Source: Verrucomicrobiota bacterium
GTDB lineage: Bacteria > Verrucomicrobiota > Verrucomicrobiia > Opitutales > Opitutaceae
Direction of reading: 5' to 3'
DNA length: 36,831 bases
Assembly: GCA_023446735.1 (NCBI GenBank)
Contig: JAEXPQ010000303.1
Location: 1 to 36,831, forward strand
The notes under the pieces were generated by a model. That model worked only from the letters and a program-made list of their open reading frames with translations, did no database searches and was not told the DNA's origin. Made by a program: the position numbers and the translations under genes. Positions 7,023 to 16,233 of the stretch are shown in pieces (positions within the stretch are counted from its first letter, which is position 1; every line of letters begins with the position of its first letter).

Positions 7023-9746
7023 ATGCGTGTGCTGATTCTCTGGATCGGATTCCTCCTCGGCAGCGTGCTCGCCGCCGCCCCCGTCACCGGCGAAGAAGCG
7101 CTCCAGGCCGCCCGCACCTTCCTCGCCGAACGGGACTCCGGGTCCACCGCGGCCCGCCTCAGTGCCACCAGCACCGCCTGGGCGCTGGCCCCGCTCGTCG
7201 ACGCCGAGCGCGCCACCGTGGGTTATGTCGCCAGCGATGGCGGCGCGTACCTCGTGATGCGGGCCGATACGGACTGCCCGCCGGTCAAGTTCTTCGCCAC
7301 CGAAGGCAACTACGAGGCGCTGCCGCCCGCTTTCCGCGAGATTCTGGAACTCGAACTGGCGGCGGAGCTCGAAGCCGTTCGCAGCACCCCCCGTACAGCG
7401 GCGACCCGCGCCTTCGGCTCGGAATGGGCCCGGCTGCTCGGCGCCGCCTCCCTCTCCTCGACCACGGCCACCACCTCCTCCGAAGACGCCGGCCAGCGTT
7501 TGCTCACCACGGCGGTCTGGAACCAGGGCGTCCCCTACAACCAGCTCTGCCCGCCCGCCGCCGGCGGCCCGGGCGGCCGGGCCTGGGCCGGTTGCACCGC
7601 CACCGCCACCGCGATCATCCTGCGCTACCACCGCTGGCCCGACCGGATCGCGAAAGACTACGCCTACGAGACCTACCGCATCGCCGACGCGGGGCTCGAA
7701 CCCTACGCGTGGGCCGACATGCCCGCGACCGACCTCGCGGTCGCGTCCGGCGCCGCGCAGCAGCGGGCCGTCGCCCGCCTTCTTTATCACTGCGCAGTGC
7801 TCGGCGATTCCGAGTTCGGCGCCGCCGGTACCGCCGCCTGGATCGGCTCGAGCCGGTGGAAGACCTATTTCAAGTACACCTGCTCCAACCTGCGTTTCGC
7901 CGAGGATCACTCCTTGACCGACTGGATGGCGATGGTGCGCACCGACATCGACGCCGGCCGGCCGATCTTCTGGGCGATGTGGAGCGCCTCCGGCGGCCAT
8001 GCGGTGGTGTGCGATGGATACGACGGCGACCACCTCGTCCACCTGAACCTCGGCTGGAGCGGCGCGGCCAACGGCTGGTACGACCTGCGCGGCGCGGTCG
8101 TCGCGGGCGGTTACTCCTTCCGCGCCACCTCGCACCAGGCGATCTTCGAGATCAAACCGATCGGCGCGATCGCCAGCGCCCCCACCGTGATCGGCCAGCC
8201 CAAGTCGCAGGCGGTCGCCCCGGGCGATCCCGTCACCTTCTCCGTCGAGGCCGACGGCTACCCCGAGCCCACCTACCAGTGGTACCGGGCCGGCGTCGCG
8301 CTGCCCGGCGCCACCGGCGCCGCGTGGAGCATCCCGGCCGCCCAAGCGTCCGATGCTGGCGAATACCGTGTGGTCGTCGCCAACGCCTCCGGTTCGGTCT
8401 CGAGCGCGCTGGCGACCCTCACGCTCGCGGCCGCGCCGCGGTTCGTCGTCGAGCCCGCCGATGCCGCTGTCGAGATCGGCCGCCCGGTCGAATTCTCCGT
8501 GGAGGCCGTCGGCGCGCCCGCCCCGACCTACCAATGGTACCTCAACGGCACCCCCGTCGCGGGCGCCACCGGCGCCGCGTTCGGGACGTTCACCGTCGAG
8601 GGGTACCACGATGGCTGGACCTTCCAATGTGTCGCGACCAACGGCCACGGCTCGGTTGCCTCGCGGGCCGCCACGTTGAAGGTCGCGCCGCGGCCGAGCC
8701 CCGTGATCGCCGACCAACCCACTTCCTACTGGGCGCCGGAGGGCCAGCCGGCCCGGCTCGAGATCGCCGTCGAGGGCGCCACGGAAATCCACTGGTTCCG
8801 CAACGGCCGCGCGGTGGGTTCAAGCGGCGACACCCTCGCCCTGCCGGCCCTCTCCGCCGCCGACGCCGGTCTCTACGACTGCCTCGCCCGCGGTCCCGGC
8901 GGCGACACCCTCGCCGCTCCGATCGTCGTCGCCCCGGTTCCCGCCGCCGGCCTGCGTACCTGCGGTTCGGTGACAACTCGCCCCGAGTGGCAGGATCTGC
9001 GCCTGGCCAACGGCGCGATTTACGACCAGTTCCTCCTCGCCGGCAACGCCGGCACCTTCACCGCCGATCCGGGACAGATCGCGCGGATGTCGTTCCTCGA
9101 CCTCAACGGCAGTATCGTCCAGGTCGAGATGTCCGGCGCCGGCGCCATCACCGTCGTGCTCGATCCCGACACCGCCGTCGGACCCACCGCGCCCGCGCTC
9201 TACAACCAGACCGGCGTCGCCTACATGCAGGGCCACGCCACGATCCTCCTCGTCGGCGCCGATCGGACCACGCATTTCACCATCTACTCGGTCGGGACTC
9301 TCACTAATCCCGGGGTCACCAAACCGGACGCCCCCTACGCGGGCTGGGCCACGATCGCCGCGGCCGGCGTCGCCTCCGTCGACGGCGCGCTCGGCGGTAT
9401 CCATCAGGGCAACGTCGCCTATCGCGCCGCGGTCGGACACACCGGCCTCTACGCGCCCGAGGTCGAGACGGTCGGCGGAACGGTCGTAATCCACGACATC
9501 GCTGCCAGCGCCAACGCCCAGGCCCACCTGCGTTTCGCCCGCGGCGGTGCGGTCGCGGTCAAGATCGCCGGCGGCTCGCTCGCCCAACCCAACGGCGACC
9601 GCGTCACCGTTTGCGGACTCGCCCAGGTCACGATGGGCGCCGGGCAGGACTCCTGCGGGCGACTCGCCCCGGCACAGTCGCTCGCCTCCGCCCTGCTCGA
9701 TGCCGACGACGGCACCTTGCCGGCGATCGCGCTCGCGGGTTGGTAG
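7023..9746 (+). CDS. Secreted C10-family cysteine peptidase (streptopain-like) with Ig-like domains and CTD
   Basis: The 907-residue product begins with a signal peptide (MRVLILWIGFLLGSVLAAAP) and a short pro-region (VTGEEALQAARTFLAERD), then a papain-fold C10 domain up to ~380. The catalytic Cys191 lies in AGCTATATAIILRYHRWP and the catalytic His326 in ASGGHAVVCDGYDG. NLGWSGAANGWYDLRG follows, as in the family. Three Ig-like domains (~386-639, with TYQWYRAG, TYQWYLNG and HWFRNGR) lead to the CTD (640-907). C10 enzymes are extracellular or surface peptidases made as inactive precursors. ATG 7023 is preferred over ATG 6936 because it directly precedes the signal peptide. The neighbours are polysaccharide-degrading enzymes with the same C-terminus. 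No inhibitor gene is adjacent. Confidence 0.88.
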   Translation: MRVLILWIGFLLGSVLAAAPVTGEEALQAARTFLAERDSGSTAARLSATSTAWALAPLVDAERATVGYVASDGGAYLVMRADTDCPPVKFFATEGNYEALPPAFREILELELAAELEAVRSTPRTAATRAFGSEWARLLGAASLSSTTATTSSEDAGQRLLTTAVWNQGVPYNQLCPPAAGGPGGRAWAGCTATATAIILRYHRWPDRIAKDYAYETYRIADAGLEPYAWADMPATDLAVASGAAQQRAVARLLYHCAVLGDSEFGAAGTAAWIGSSRWKTYFKYTCSNLRFAEDHSLTDWMAMVRTDIDAGRPIFWAMWSASGGHAVVCDGYDGDHLVHLNLGWSGAANGWYDLRGAVVAGGYSFRATSHQAIFEIKPIGAIASAPTVIGQPKSQAVAPGDPVTFSVEADGYPEPTYQWYRAGVALPGATGAAWSIPAAQASDAGEYRVVVANASGSVSSALATLTLAAAPRFVVEPADAAVEIGRPVEFSVEAVGAPAPTYQWYLNGTPVAGATGAAFGTFTVEGYHDGWTFQCVATNGHGSVASRAATLKVAPRPSPVIADQPTSYWAPEGQPARLEIAVEGATEIHWFRNGRAVGSSGDTLALPALSAADAGLYDCLARGPGGDTLAAPIVVAPVPAAGLRTCGSVTTRPEWQDLRLANGAIYDQFLLAGNAGTFTADPGQIARMSFLDLNGSIVQVEMSGAGAITVVLDPDTAVGPTAPALYNQTGVAYMQGHATILLVGADRTTHFTIYSVGTLTNPGVTKPDAPYAGWATIAAAGVASVDGALGGIHQGNVAYRAAVGHTGLYAPEVETVGGTVVIHDIAASANAQAHLRFARGGAVAVKIAGGSLAQPNGDRVTVCGLAQVTMGAGQDSCGRLAPAQSLASALLDADDGTLPAIALAGW
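8940..9746 (+). repeat. CTD copy 2 (first C10 peptidase)
   Basis: This covers residues 640-907 and has all CTD landmarks, including YDQFLLAG, IARMSFLD, THFTIYSVGT and GAGQDSCGRLAPAQ. Cys878 is 29 residues before the end. Two extra Cys (in LRTCGSV and VTVCGLAQ) are not shared with the other copies. Confidence 0.85.
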
Positions 9747-9954
9747 CGCCCGACGGACGAGCGCTCGCCCTCGCTCCCCGCGGTCGCGGCGACGCCCAAC
9801 TGTCCGAGCGGCTGCAAGGCTTCGGGCGCCCCGTTGTCCGGCTAGCAACCTGCAGGGCGACAGCTCGTCCCCGCGCGATCTGCGCCTCGGCGCGTGGTCA
9901 GCCGCGGCGCCGCCGCCCAATTGCCCCACGCCCCCTCGCCATCTCCGACCTTCC

Positions 9955-12900
9955 ATGACACTCCGCCTTCTCCCCCTGTTCGCCTCCGTGGCCACCGTCT
10001 GTTTCTGCGCGGGCCCCGCCGCCGGCCAGTACCGCATGGAACACCTCGACCGCGGCGTCGTGGCCATCAAACAGAACGACGGTCGCATCCACGTGGGCTG
10101 GCGCCTGCTCGGCACGGACACCGCGGACACCGCCTTCAACCTCTACCGCATCTCCGGCACCGGCGAGCCGGTGAAGCTCAACACCACGCCACTCCTCACC
10201 ACCACCGACTTCGTCGACACCGGCGCCAGCACCGACGCCGCACAGACGTACTTCGTGCGCCCGGTGACCAGCGGCACCGAGCAGACCGCCAGCCGCGTGT
10301 TCACCGTGCCCGCCGGAGCCGTCGCGCAACCGTATCTGTCCCTCCCGCTCGACACCCCGCCCGATGGCACCGTCCCGGGCGGCGGCACCCATTTCTACCG
10401 GGCCAACGACTGCTCCGCCGCCGACCTCGACGGCGACGGCGAGTACGAGTTGGTCGTCAAATGGGAACCGTCCAACGCGCAGGACAACTCGAAGGCCGGC
10501 TACACCGGGAACGTCCTCCTCGACGCCTACACCCTCGCCGGCCGGCGCCTGTGGCGCATCGACCTCGGGCGCAACATCCGCGCCGGCGCCCATTACACCC
10601 AGTTTCTCGTGTACGACTTCGATGGCGACGGCCGGGCCGAGCTCGCCTGCAAGACCGCCGACGGTACCGTCGACGGCGCGGGCACGGTCATCGGCGACGC
10701 CACGGCCGACCACCGCAACTCCAGCGGCTACGTGCTCTCCGGCCCCGAATTCCTCACCGTCTTCGACGGACGCACCGGTCGCGCCCTCGCCACCGCCGAC
10801 TACCTGCCGCCGCGCGGCAACGTCGCCAACTGGGGCGACGGCTACGGCAACCGCGTCGACCGTTTCCTCGCCTGCGTCGCGTACCTCGACGGCCAACGCC
10901 CATCGCTCGTCATGTGCCGCGGCTACTACACCCGCGCCGTGCTCGCCGCCTGGGATTGGCGGGATGGTCGGTTGTCCCAACGTTGGGTCTTTGACAGCAC
11001 CGACGGCCGGCCCGGCAGCGCCGAAGTCGATGGCGAGGGCAACCACAACCTCAGCGTCGCCGATGTCGACGGCGACGGCCGGCAGGAGATCGTCTACGGC
11101 TCGGCGACCATCGACGACGACGGGCGCGCGCTCTACAGCACCGAGCTCCACCACGGCGACGCGCTCCACGTTTCCGATCTCGATCCATCCCGCCCAGGTC
11201 TCGAGGTTTGGGCCTGCCACGAGGACACCGGCAACAACGGCCACTTCGGCCTGACCTTCCGTGCCGCCGCCACGGGCACGGTCCTCTTCGGCGTTCCGGT
11301 CGAATTCAACACCTCCACCGGCAAATGGCCCGATGTCGGCCGCGGGATTGCGATGGACATCGATCCCCGCTTCCCCGGATCCGAGCTCTGGGGCGCCACC
11401 GGCGGCCTCTACTCGGCGACAGGCAACCAGATTTCGACCAACCGCCCCTCCTCGATGAACCACGCCGTCTGGTGGGACGCGGACCACCTGCGCGAGATCT
11501 TCGACGGTTCGAACAACGAAGGCGGTTCGAGCGGGGCGCCGCGCGTCGACAAGTGGAACTGGGAGACTGGCACCACCACACGCCTGCTCGACGCCACGGG
11601 CTGCCACGTGAACAACTGGACCAAGGCCAACCCGTGCCTGACCGCCGATCTGCTGGGTGACTGGCGCGAGGAGATCGTGCTTCGCAGCGCCGACAGCCGC
11701 GAACTCCGCATCTACACCACGACGATCCCCGCCGTCGACCGACTTCCCACGCTCATGCACGACCCGCAGTACCGCGTCGCGATCTCGTGGCAGAACTCCG
11801 GTTACAACCAGCCGCCCCACCCCGGCTATTTCTTGGGCGACGGCATGAACGCCCGCCCGCTCCCCGACCCGGCCATCGCAGTCGTCCCGCCACTCGATCC
11901 GCCGGGCCCGATCTCCCGGCAGCCGGAGAGCCGGTTCGTGAGCGCCGGCGCCGGCACGACACTCTCGGTCGGCACCGAGCACTACGTGCAACTCGCTTAC
12001 CAGTGGTTCCGCAATGGCCGGCAGATCGCGGGAGCCACCGCCTCCACCTTGGGCCTCGCCGCCGTCTCCGCCTCGGACGTCGGGCTCTACGACTGCATGG
12101 TGTCCGGCAACAACGCCACCGTTTCGGCGCCCGCCGTGGTCGGGCTCGTCCCCGCCACCGGCGAGCGCACCGCCGGCGCTGTCTTCACCCGGCCCGAGTG
12201 GCAGAATATCCACCATCCCAACGGCGCGACCTACGACCAGTTCCTGCTCTCCGGGACCGCGGGCACCTTCACCGCCGATCCGGGCGAGATCGCCCGCATG
12301 TCCTACCTCGATCCGAATGGCAGCATCGTGCAGGTGGAGATGTCCGGCGCGGGCGCCATCACCGTAGTGCTCGATCCGGCCACCGCCAGCGGACCGAAGG
12401 CGCCGGCGCTCTACAACCAGAGCGGCGTCGAGTACATGCAGGGCAAGGCCACGATCGTGCTCGCCGGTGCCGACGCCACCACGCACTTCACCATCTACTC
12501 GGTCGGCACCGCCACCAACCCGGGCGTCACCAAACCCGACGCCGCCTACGTCGGCTGGGCCGACGTGGCGGCCGCGGGCATCGTCACCACCGACGGCAAG
12601 CTCGGCGGCATCCATCAGGGCAACGCCAACTACAACGCCACCGTCGGCTACGCGGGCCTCTACGCCCCTGGCGTCGCCACTGTCAACGGACTGGTCGTGA
12701 TCCACGACATCACCGCCAGCGACTTCGCCCGGCCCCTGCTCCAGTTCGCCCCCGGCGGCACCGTGAACGTGAAGATCGCCGGCGGCTCCCTGTCGCAACC
12801 CAGCGGCGACGCCCTCACCGTCGACGGCCTCGCCAAACTCACCCTGGGCGCCGGCCAGGACTCCTGCGGCCGCCCCGCCCCCGCCCAGCCCCTCGCCACC

Positions 12901-12957
12901 CGCCTCCTCGCCCCCGACGGCACCGACGTGACCACTGCGGTGATCGGCGGGCCGTAG
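9955..12957 (+). CDS. Secreted rhamnogalacturonan lyase, PL11 type, with Ig-like domain and CTD
   Basis: The 1000-residue enzyme is predicted to cleave the rhamnogalacturonan-I backbone of pectin by beta-elimination. After a signal peptide (MTLRLLPLFASVATVCFCAG) come the PL11 landmarks: YRMEHLDRGVVAIKQNDGRI, a small beta domain, then a propeller with repeated acidic calcium loops (DLDGDGEYELVVKWEPSN, DFDGDGRAELACKTADGT, DVDGDGRQEIVYG). The catalytic region runs to ~640, ending near DPQYRVAISWQNSGYNQPPH. One Ig-like domain (YQWFRNGRQIAG, ~650-732) and the CTD (733-1000) complete the protein. ATG 9955 directly precedes the signal peptide. The gene lies 208 bases after the first peptidase gene with no strong terminator between, so read-through is possible. 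Confidence 0.92.
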   Translation: MTLRLLPLFASVATVCFCAGPAAGQYRMEHLDRGVVAIKQNDGRIHVGWRLLGTDTADTAFNLYRISGTGEPVKLNTTPLLTTTDFVDTGASTDAAQTYFVRPVTSGTEQTASRVFTVPAGAVAQPYLSLPLDTPPDGTVPGGGTHFYRANDCSAADLDGDGEYELVVKWEPSNAQDNSKAGYTGNVLLDAYTLAGRRLWRIDLGRNIRAGAHYTQFLVYDFDGDGRAELACKTADGTVDGAGTVIGDATADHRNSSGYVLSGPEFLTVFDGRTGRALATADYLPPRGNVANWGDGYGNRVDRFLACVAYLDGQRPSLVMCRGYYTRAVLAAWDWRDGRLSQRWVFDSTDGRPGSAEVDGEGNHNLSVADVDGDGRQEIVYGSATIDDDGRALYSTELHHGDALHVSDLDPSRPGLEVWACHEDTGNNGHFGLTFRAAATGTVLFGVPVEFNTSTGKWPDVGRGIAMDIDPRFPGSELWGATGGLYSATGNQISTNRPSSMNHAVWWDADHLREIFDGSNNEGGSSGAPRVDKWNWETGTTTRLLDATGCHVNNWTKANPCLTADLLGDWREEIVLRSADSRELRIYTTTIPAVDRLPTLMHDPQYRVAISWQNSGYNQPPHPGYFLGDGMNARPLPDPAIAVVPPLDPPGPISRQPESRFVSAGAGTTLSVGTEHYVQLAYQWFRNGRQIAGATASTLGLAAVSASDVGLYDCMVSGNNATVSAPAVVGLVPATGERTAGAVFTRPEWQNIHHPNGATYDQFLLSGTAGTFTADPGEIARMSYLDPNGSIVQVEMSGAGAITVVLDPATASGPKAPALYNQSGVEYMQGKATIVLAGADATTHFTIYSVGTATNPGVTKPDAAYVGWADVAAAGIVTTDGKLGGIHQGNANYNATVGYAGLYAPGVATVNGLVVIHDITASDFARPLLQFAPGGTVNVKIAGGSLSQPSGDALTVDGLAKLTLGAGQDSCGRPAPAQPLATRLLAPDGTDVTTAVIGGP
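12151..12957 (+). repeat. CTD copy 3 (rhamnogalacturonan lyase)
   Basis: This covers residues 733-1000 and has all CTD landmarks. Cys971 in GAGQDSCGRPAPAQ is 29 residues from the end and is the only Cys. At DNA level it is much closer to copy 4 than to the others, with exact blocks at 12158-12239 and 12556-12668. Confidence 0.87.
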
Positions 12958-12974
12958 GAAACTGGGCTGGCCGA

Positions 12975-12995
12975 CTCCCCGGAGAAGCCGGGGAG
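12975..12995 (+). terminator. Hairpin after the rhamnogalacturonan lyase gene
   Basis: CTCCCCGG and CCGGGGAG form an 8-bp stem with a 5-base loop, 18 bases after the stop. There is no T-run, so it may be only a weak terminator or an mRNA-end stabiliser. Confidence 0.4.
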
Positions 12996-13174
12996 AAGCG
13001 AAGGTCGTGGGCGCATCGCGGTAACTGGCCGCCACTGACGCATCTTGCACGTCGGTGGGGGTTCGCTACGTTCATCCCGAACGCCTCGGGCTGGTGCGGG
13101 AACTCGCGAAGGAAAGAGCCCAGGAGACTCGCCGTTCCCCTGCGCCGCACGAGGAGCCAAACTCCTTCGTAACC

Positions 13175-15712
13175 ATGAGACACGCCCCCTCGTGCCGCCA
13201 AAGGTCGTCGACACCATTTCTACGGCTCATCCGCACCCTGCTCTGGCTAGGCCTCCCCGCCGGCAGCGTGCTCGATGCGGCACCGATCACGCTCCAGCAA
13301 GCCCAACAGGCGGCGCAACGGTTCCACGAAGAGAAGAGCAATCGATCCTCGGTCGCCACCGCGCGTCGGGAGCAGGAGAGCTGGAATACCGTCTCCTTGC
13401 TCACCGAAGAGCGGATCGTGATCGGCTACGTCGCCACCAGCGCAACGGGCTTCGTGCTGGTACGGGCCGACTCGAACTGTCCCCCGGTGAAGTTCTACGC
13501 GATGAACGGAAGCTACGACGCTCTCCCGCCGGCATTCCGCAGTATCATCGAGGCCGAACTGGCGGCAGAACTCGGCTACGTACAGGGCACCGCCACTTTG
13601 TCCAACAGGGCCCAGGACGGCTTCGCTGCCGAATGGGCCCGCCTCCTCGATCCGGCTTCTTCGGCCACAGCAAACTCCGCGACGACGGCCGCTTCGGACA
13701 TGCGGCTGCTTGCCACCGCGGCGTGGGACCAGTTGGACCCCTACAACCTCTACTGTCCTCCCGCTCCGGGGGGGCCCGGGGGACGGGCCCCGACCGGTTG
13801 CAGCGCGACCGCGTTGGCCATCATTCTCCGCTACCACCGGTGGCCGCTCGCGATCGCCAAGGACTATCGTTCCACCGGCAGCGGCGGAAGGGTCTCCCAA
13901 GTCGGCCTCGAACCCTACGACTGGGACAACATGCCCACAGCCGGTCTGACCCGCGCGTCTCCGACCGTCCAGCAGGACGCAGTGGCCCGGCTGATGTTTC
14001 ATTGCTCGATTCTGGCAAACTCGTGGTTTGAGGCCGGCGGCACCACGGGATGGTACGAGCCCCCGGCGCTTCGCGAGTTCCTCGGATACACCTGCACGGA
14101 ACGCCTCTACCGCCGGTACTTCACGAACGAAGAATGGATGCGCCGAGTCCGCACCGACATCGACAACGGACGCCCGATCATGTGGGGAATGAACAACCTG
14201 TGGGTCGCCCACGCGTTGGTGTGTGATGGCTACGACGGCGAGCACACGGTGCATTTCAACCTCGGCTGGAGTGGTTACGCCAACGGCTGGTACGACCTGC
14301 GCAACGCGGTTCCGACGGGCAGCATCACGTTCCGTGAGATCTCCCACAACGCGAACTTCGAACTCACTCCGGCCGGAACGCTGCCGCAGCTGCCAACCCC
14401 GCCCGAGATCACCGCCCATCCGACCGACTGCACCGCCGCGCCCGGCGAGTCGCTGAAGCTGTCGGTTGCGGCGTCCGGCAACCCCGCGCCCTCGATCCTC
14501 TGGTACAAGAACGGCGTTCCCCTTCCGCTGTCGGGTGGGTCGTTTCTGTTGCTCGCCAACCTGCAGCCGAGTGATGCCGGGGTCTACCATGCCGTGGCGC
14601 GCAACGAGTCGGGCGAAACACCGAGCGCGACCGCCACGGTACGCGTGATCCCGCTGAATCCCACCGTCACGGCGCCAGCCTCCACCGCGCTCTCCGGAAC
14701 CGTCGGCAAACCGACGGCCCTTGGCTTTGCCGCCGCCGACGCCAAGTCCGTGCAGTGGTACCGCAACGGCCGGCCGATCGCCGCGACCGATGCGACGCTG
14801 CGCTTTCCCTCGCTCACCCCCGGCGACGCCGGCTTCTACGACGCGGTCGCCACCCTTTCCGGTGGCGACACTATCACCACGCCCACAGTCCTCGGCGTCC
14901 TGCCCGCCGCCGGCGAGCGCACCGCCGGCGCTGTCTTCACCCGGCCCGAGTGGCAGAATATCCACCATCCCAACGGCGCGACCTACGACCAATTCCTGCT
15001 CTCCGGTACCGCCGGCACCTTCTCAGTCGGAGGGATTAGCGAGATCTCCCGCATGTCGTTCCTCGATCCCCAGGGCAGCATCGTACAGGTGGAAATGTCC
15101 GGCGCGGGCGCGATCACCGTCGTGCTCGATCCGGCCACCGCCAGCGGACCGAAAGCCCCCGCGCTCTACAACCAGAGCGGCGTCGAATACATGCAGGGCA
15201 AGGCGACCATCATCCTCGCCGGCGCGAACGAGACGACGCACTTCACGATCTACTCGGTCGGCACCGCCACCAACCCCGGCGTCACCAGGCCCGACGCCAA
15301 CTACGCCGGGTGGGCCGACGTGGCGGCCGCGGGCATCGTCACCACCGACGGCAAGCTCGGCGGCATCCATCAGGGCAACGCCAACTACAACGCCACCGTC
15401 GGCTACGCGGGCCTCTACGCCCCCGGCGTCGCCACCGTCAACGGCTTGGTCGTCGTCCATGATATCGCCGCCAGTGACTTCGCCCGGCCCCTGCTGCAGT
15501 TCGCCCCCGGCGGCACCGTGGAGGTGAAGATCGCCGGCGGCGCGTTGTCGCAACCCAGCGGCGACGCCCTCACCGTCGACGGCCTCGCCAAGCTCACCCT
15601 GGGCGCCGGCCAGGACTCCTGCGGCCGCCCCGCCCCCGCCAAGGCTCTCGCCACCCGCCTCGTCGATCCCGACGGCACCGATGTGACCGCCACCATCGTC
15701 TCCAGACCATGA
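13175..15712 (+). CDS. Second secreted C10-family cysteine peptidase with Ig-like domain and CTD
   Basis: The 845-residue product is a paralogue of the peptidase encoded at 7023. After a longer basic N-terminus (RHAPSCRQRSS) comes a hydrophobic signal (LRLIRTLLWLGLPAGSVLDA) and a pro-region (ITLQQAQQAAQRFHEE). The C10 domain has Cys209 in TGCSATALAIILRYHRWP and His346 in WVAHALVCDGYDG. The usual Gly-Gly before His is Val-Ala here, a change whose effect is unclear. An Ig-like domain (ILWYKNGVPLPL) and a second, degenerate one (VQWYRNGRPIAA, its late Cys replaced by Ala in FYDAVATLSG) precede the CTD (577-845). ATG 13175 is chosen over GTG 13055 because the extra 40 residues are unlike a secretion signal. 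The catalytic halves of the two peptidases are clearly diverged. Confidence 0.87.
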   Translation: MRHAPSCRQRSSTPFLRLIRTLLWLGLPAGSVLDAAPITLQQAQQAAQRFHEEKSNRSSVATARREQESWNTVSLLTEERIVIGYVATSATGFVLVRADSNCPPVKFYAMNGSYDALPPAFRSIIEAELAAELGYVQGTATLSNRAQDGFAAEWARLLDPASSATANSATTAASDMRLLATAAWDQLDPYNLYCPPAPGGPGGRAPTGCSATALAIILRYHRWPLAIAKDYRSTGSGGRVSQVGLEPYDWDNMPTAGLTRASPTVQQDAVARLMFHCSILANSWFEAGGTTGWYEPPALREFLGYTCTERLYRRYFTNEEWMRRVRTDIDNGRPIMWGMNNLWVAHALVCDGYDGEHTVHFNLGWSGYANGWYDLRNAVPTGSITFREISHNANFELTPAGTLPQLPTPPEITAHPTDCTAAPGESLKLSVAASGNPAPSILWYKNGVPLPLSGGSFLLLANLQPSDAGVYHAVARNESGETPSATATVRVIPLNPTVTAPASTALSGTVGKPTALGFAAADAKSVQWYRNGRPIAATDATLRFPSLTPGDAGFYDAVATLSGGDTITTPTVLGVLPAAGERTAGAVFTRPEWQNIHHPNGATYDQFLLSGTAGTFSVGGISEISRMSFLDPQGSIVQVEMSGAGAITVVLDPATASGPKAPALYNQSGVEYMQGKATIILAGANETTHFTIYSVGTATNPGVTRPDANYAGWADVAAAGIVTTDGKLGGIHQGNANYNATVGYAGLYAPGVATVNGLVVVHDIAASDFARPLLQFAPGGTVEVKIAGGALSQPSGDALTVDGLAKLTLGAGQDSCGRPAPAKALATRLVDPDGTDVTATIVSRP
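14903..15712 (+). repeat. CTD copy 4 (second C10 peptidase)
   Basis: This covers residues 577-845. Cys816 in GAGQDSCGRPAPAK is 29 residues from the end. It is one codon longer than copy 3 (GTFSVGGISEISRM in place of GTFTADPGEIARM). Long exact DNA matches to copy 3 lie at 14910-14991 and 15311-15423. Confidence 0.87.
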
Positions 15713-16233
15713 CTCCGGTGCGCCGGCTTGGCTAAAGGGATCGCCCCACGCCGAACGGCTCCGGTTCCAGCTTTCCTCGAAGCCTACATGATCGCTGGGT
15801 ATTGGCACGACTGCTGCGGCGTGCAACCCGCCAAGACCTTCGGCTGAGGACCGATGCTGAAGGTCGGGCGGACCTCGCTCCCGCAAGCGTCAGCGCTATT
15901 GCGCGGGGCGATCGGTCATGGTTGCAGGTTCGGCATTCTGCCTGGGGCTTTCTCCGTCCCCGCTTGTGGGCGGGTGCTTGCGCCCGAATTTGCGGTGGGA
16001 GGCGTTTTGCTCCAGCCGGCGCTTTCCTCTTCAGACTGCGAAGGATCGACCGACTAGCATCGGGTTTTCTCACCATCGATCGCGGCAGGACCGGGCCGCG
16101 GACTCGAGATGGTACTTCGACCCTATGCCACAACTCACGCTCTGGTGCACCCATGCGCCCGGACCGAGATTACCTGCCAACGGGACCGTTGTGCCATGAA
16201 GCGCTTGGTCCGGTTTTCCTTCCATTCTTCCAG
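15713..16233. other. Non-coding interval upstream of the giant DUF4347 protein gene
   Basis: The frame of the giant gene is open through most of this 521-base stretch, but the translation is Arg/Ala/Gly-rich and unlike a protein domain. An in-frame ATG at 16153 is a possible earlier start. A sigma-54-like site (TTGGCAC-GACTG-CTGC) lies at 15802-15817, and a small AGGTC/GACCT hairpin at 15861-15875. No gene or RNA was recognised. Confidence 0.5.
15802..15817 (+). promoter_or_regulatory. Possible sigma-54 (-24/-12) promoter
   Basis: TTGGCAC, five bases, then CTGC keeps the invariant GG and GC at the correct 10-base spacing, with one mismatch to the consensus TTGC. It lies ~415 bases before the giant gene. 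No enhancer-binding regulator is visible nearby. Confidence 0.2.

Noticed and set aside
9898..13050. 1050-codon open frame on the minus strand, opposite the rhamnogalacturonan lyase
   Set aside because: It is a low-complexity, Gly/Val/Ala/Arg-rich shadow. The plus strand encodes a recognisable PL11 enzyme over the same span.
15861..15875. AGGTC-GGGCG-GACCT hairpin as a terminator or operator
   Set aside because: The stem is only five base pairs with no T-run, common by chance at this GC content.
15854..16199. Short plus-strand frames in front of the giant gene
   Set aside because: They have no homology-like features and no start signals, and their composition is typical of non-coding DNA here.
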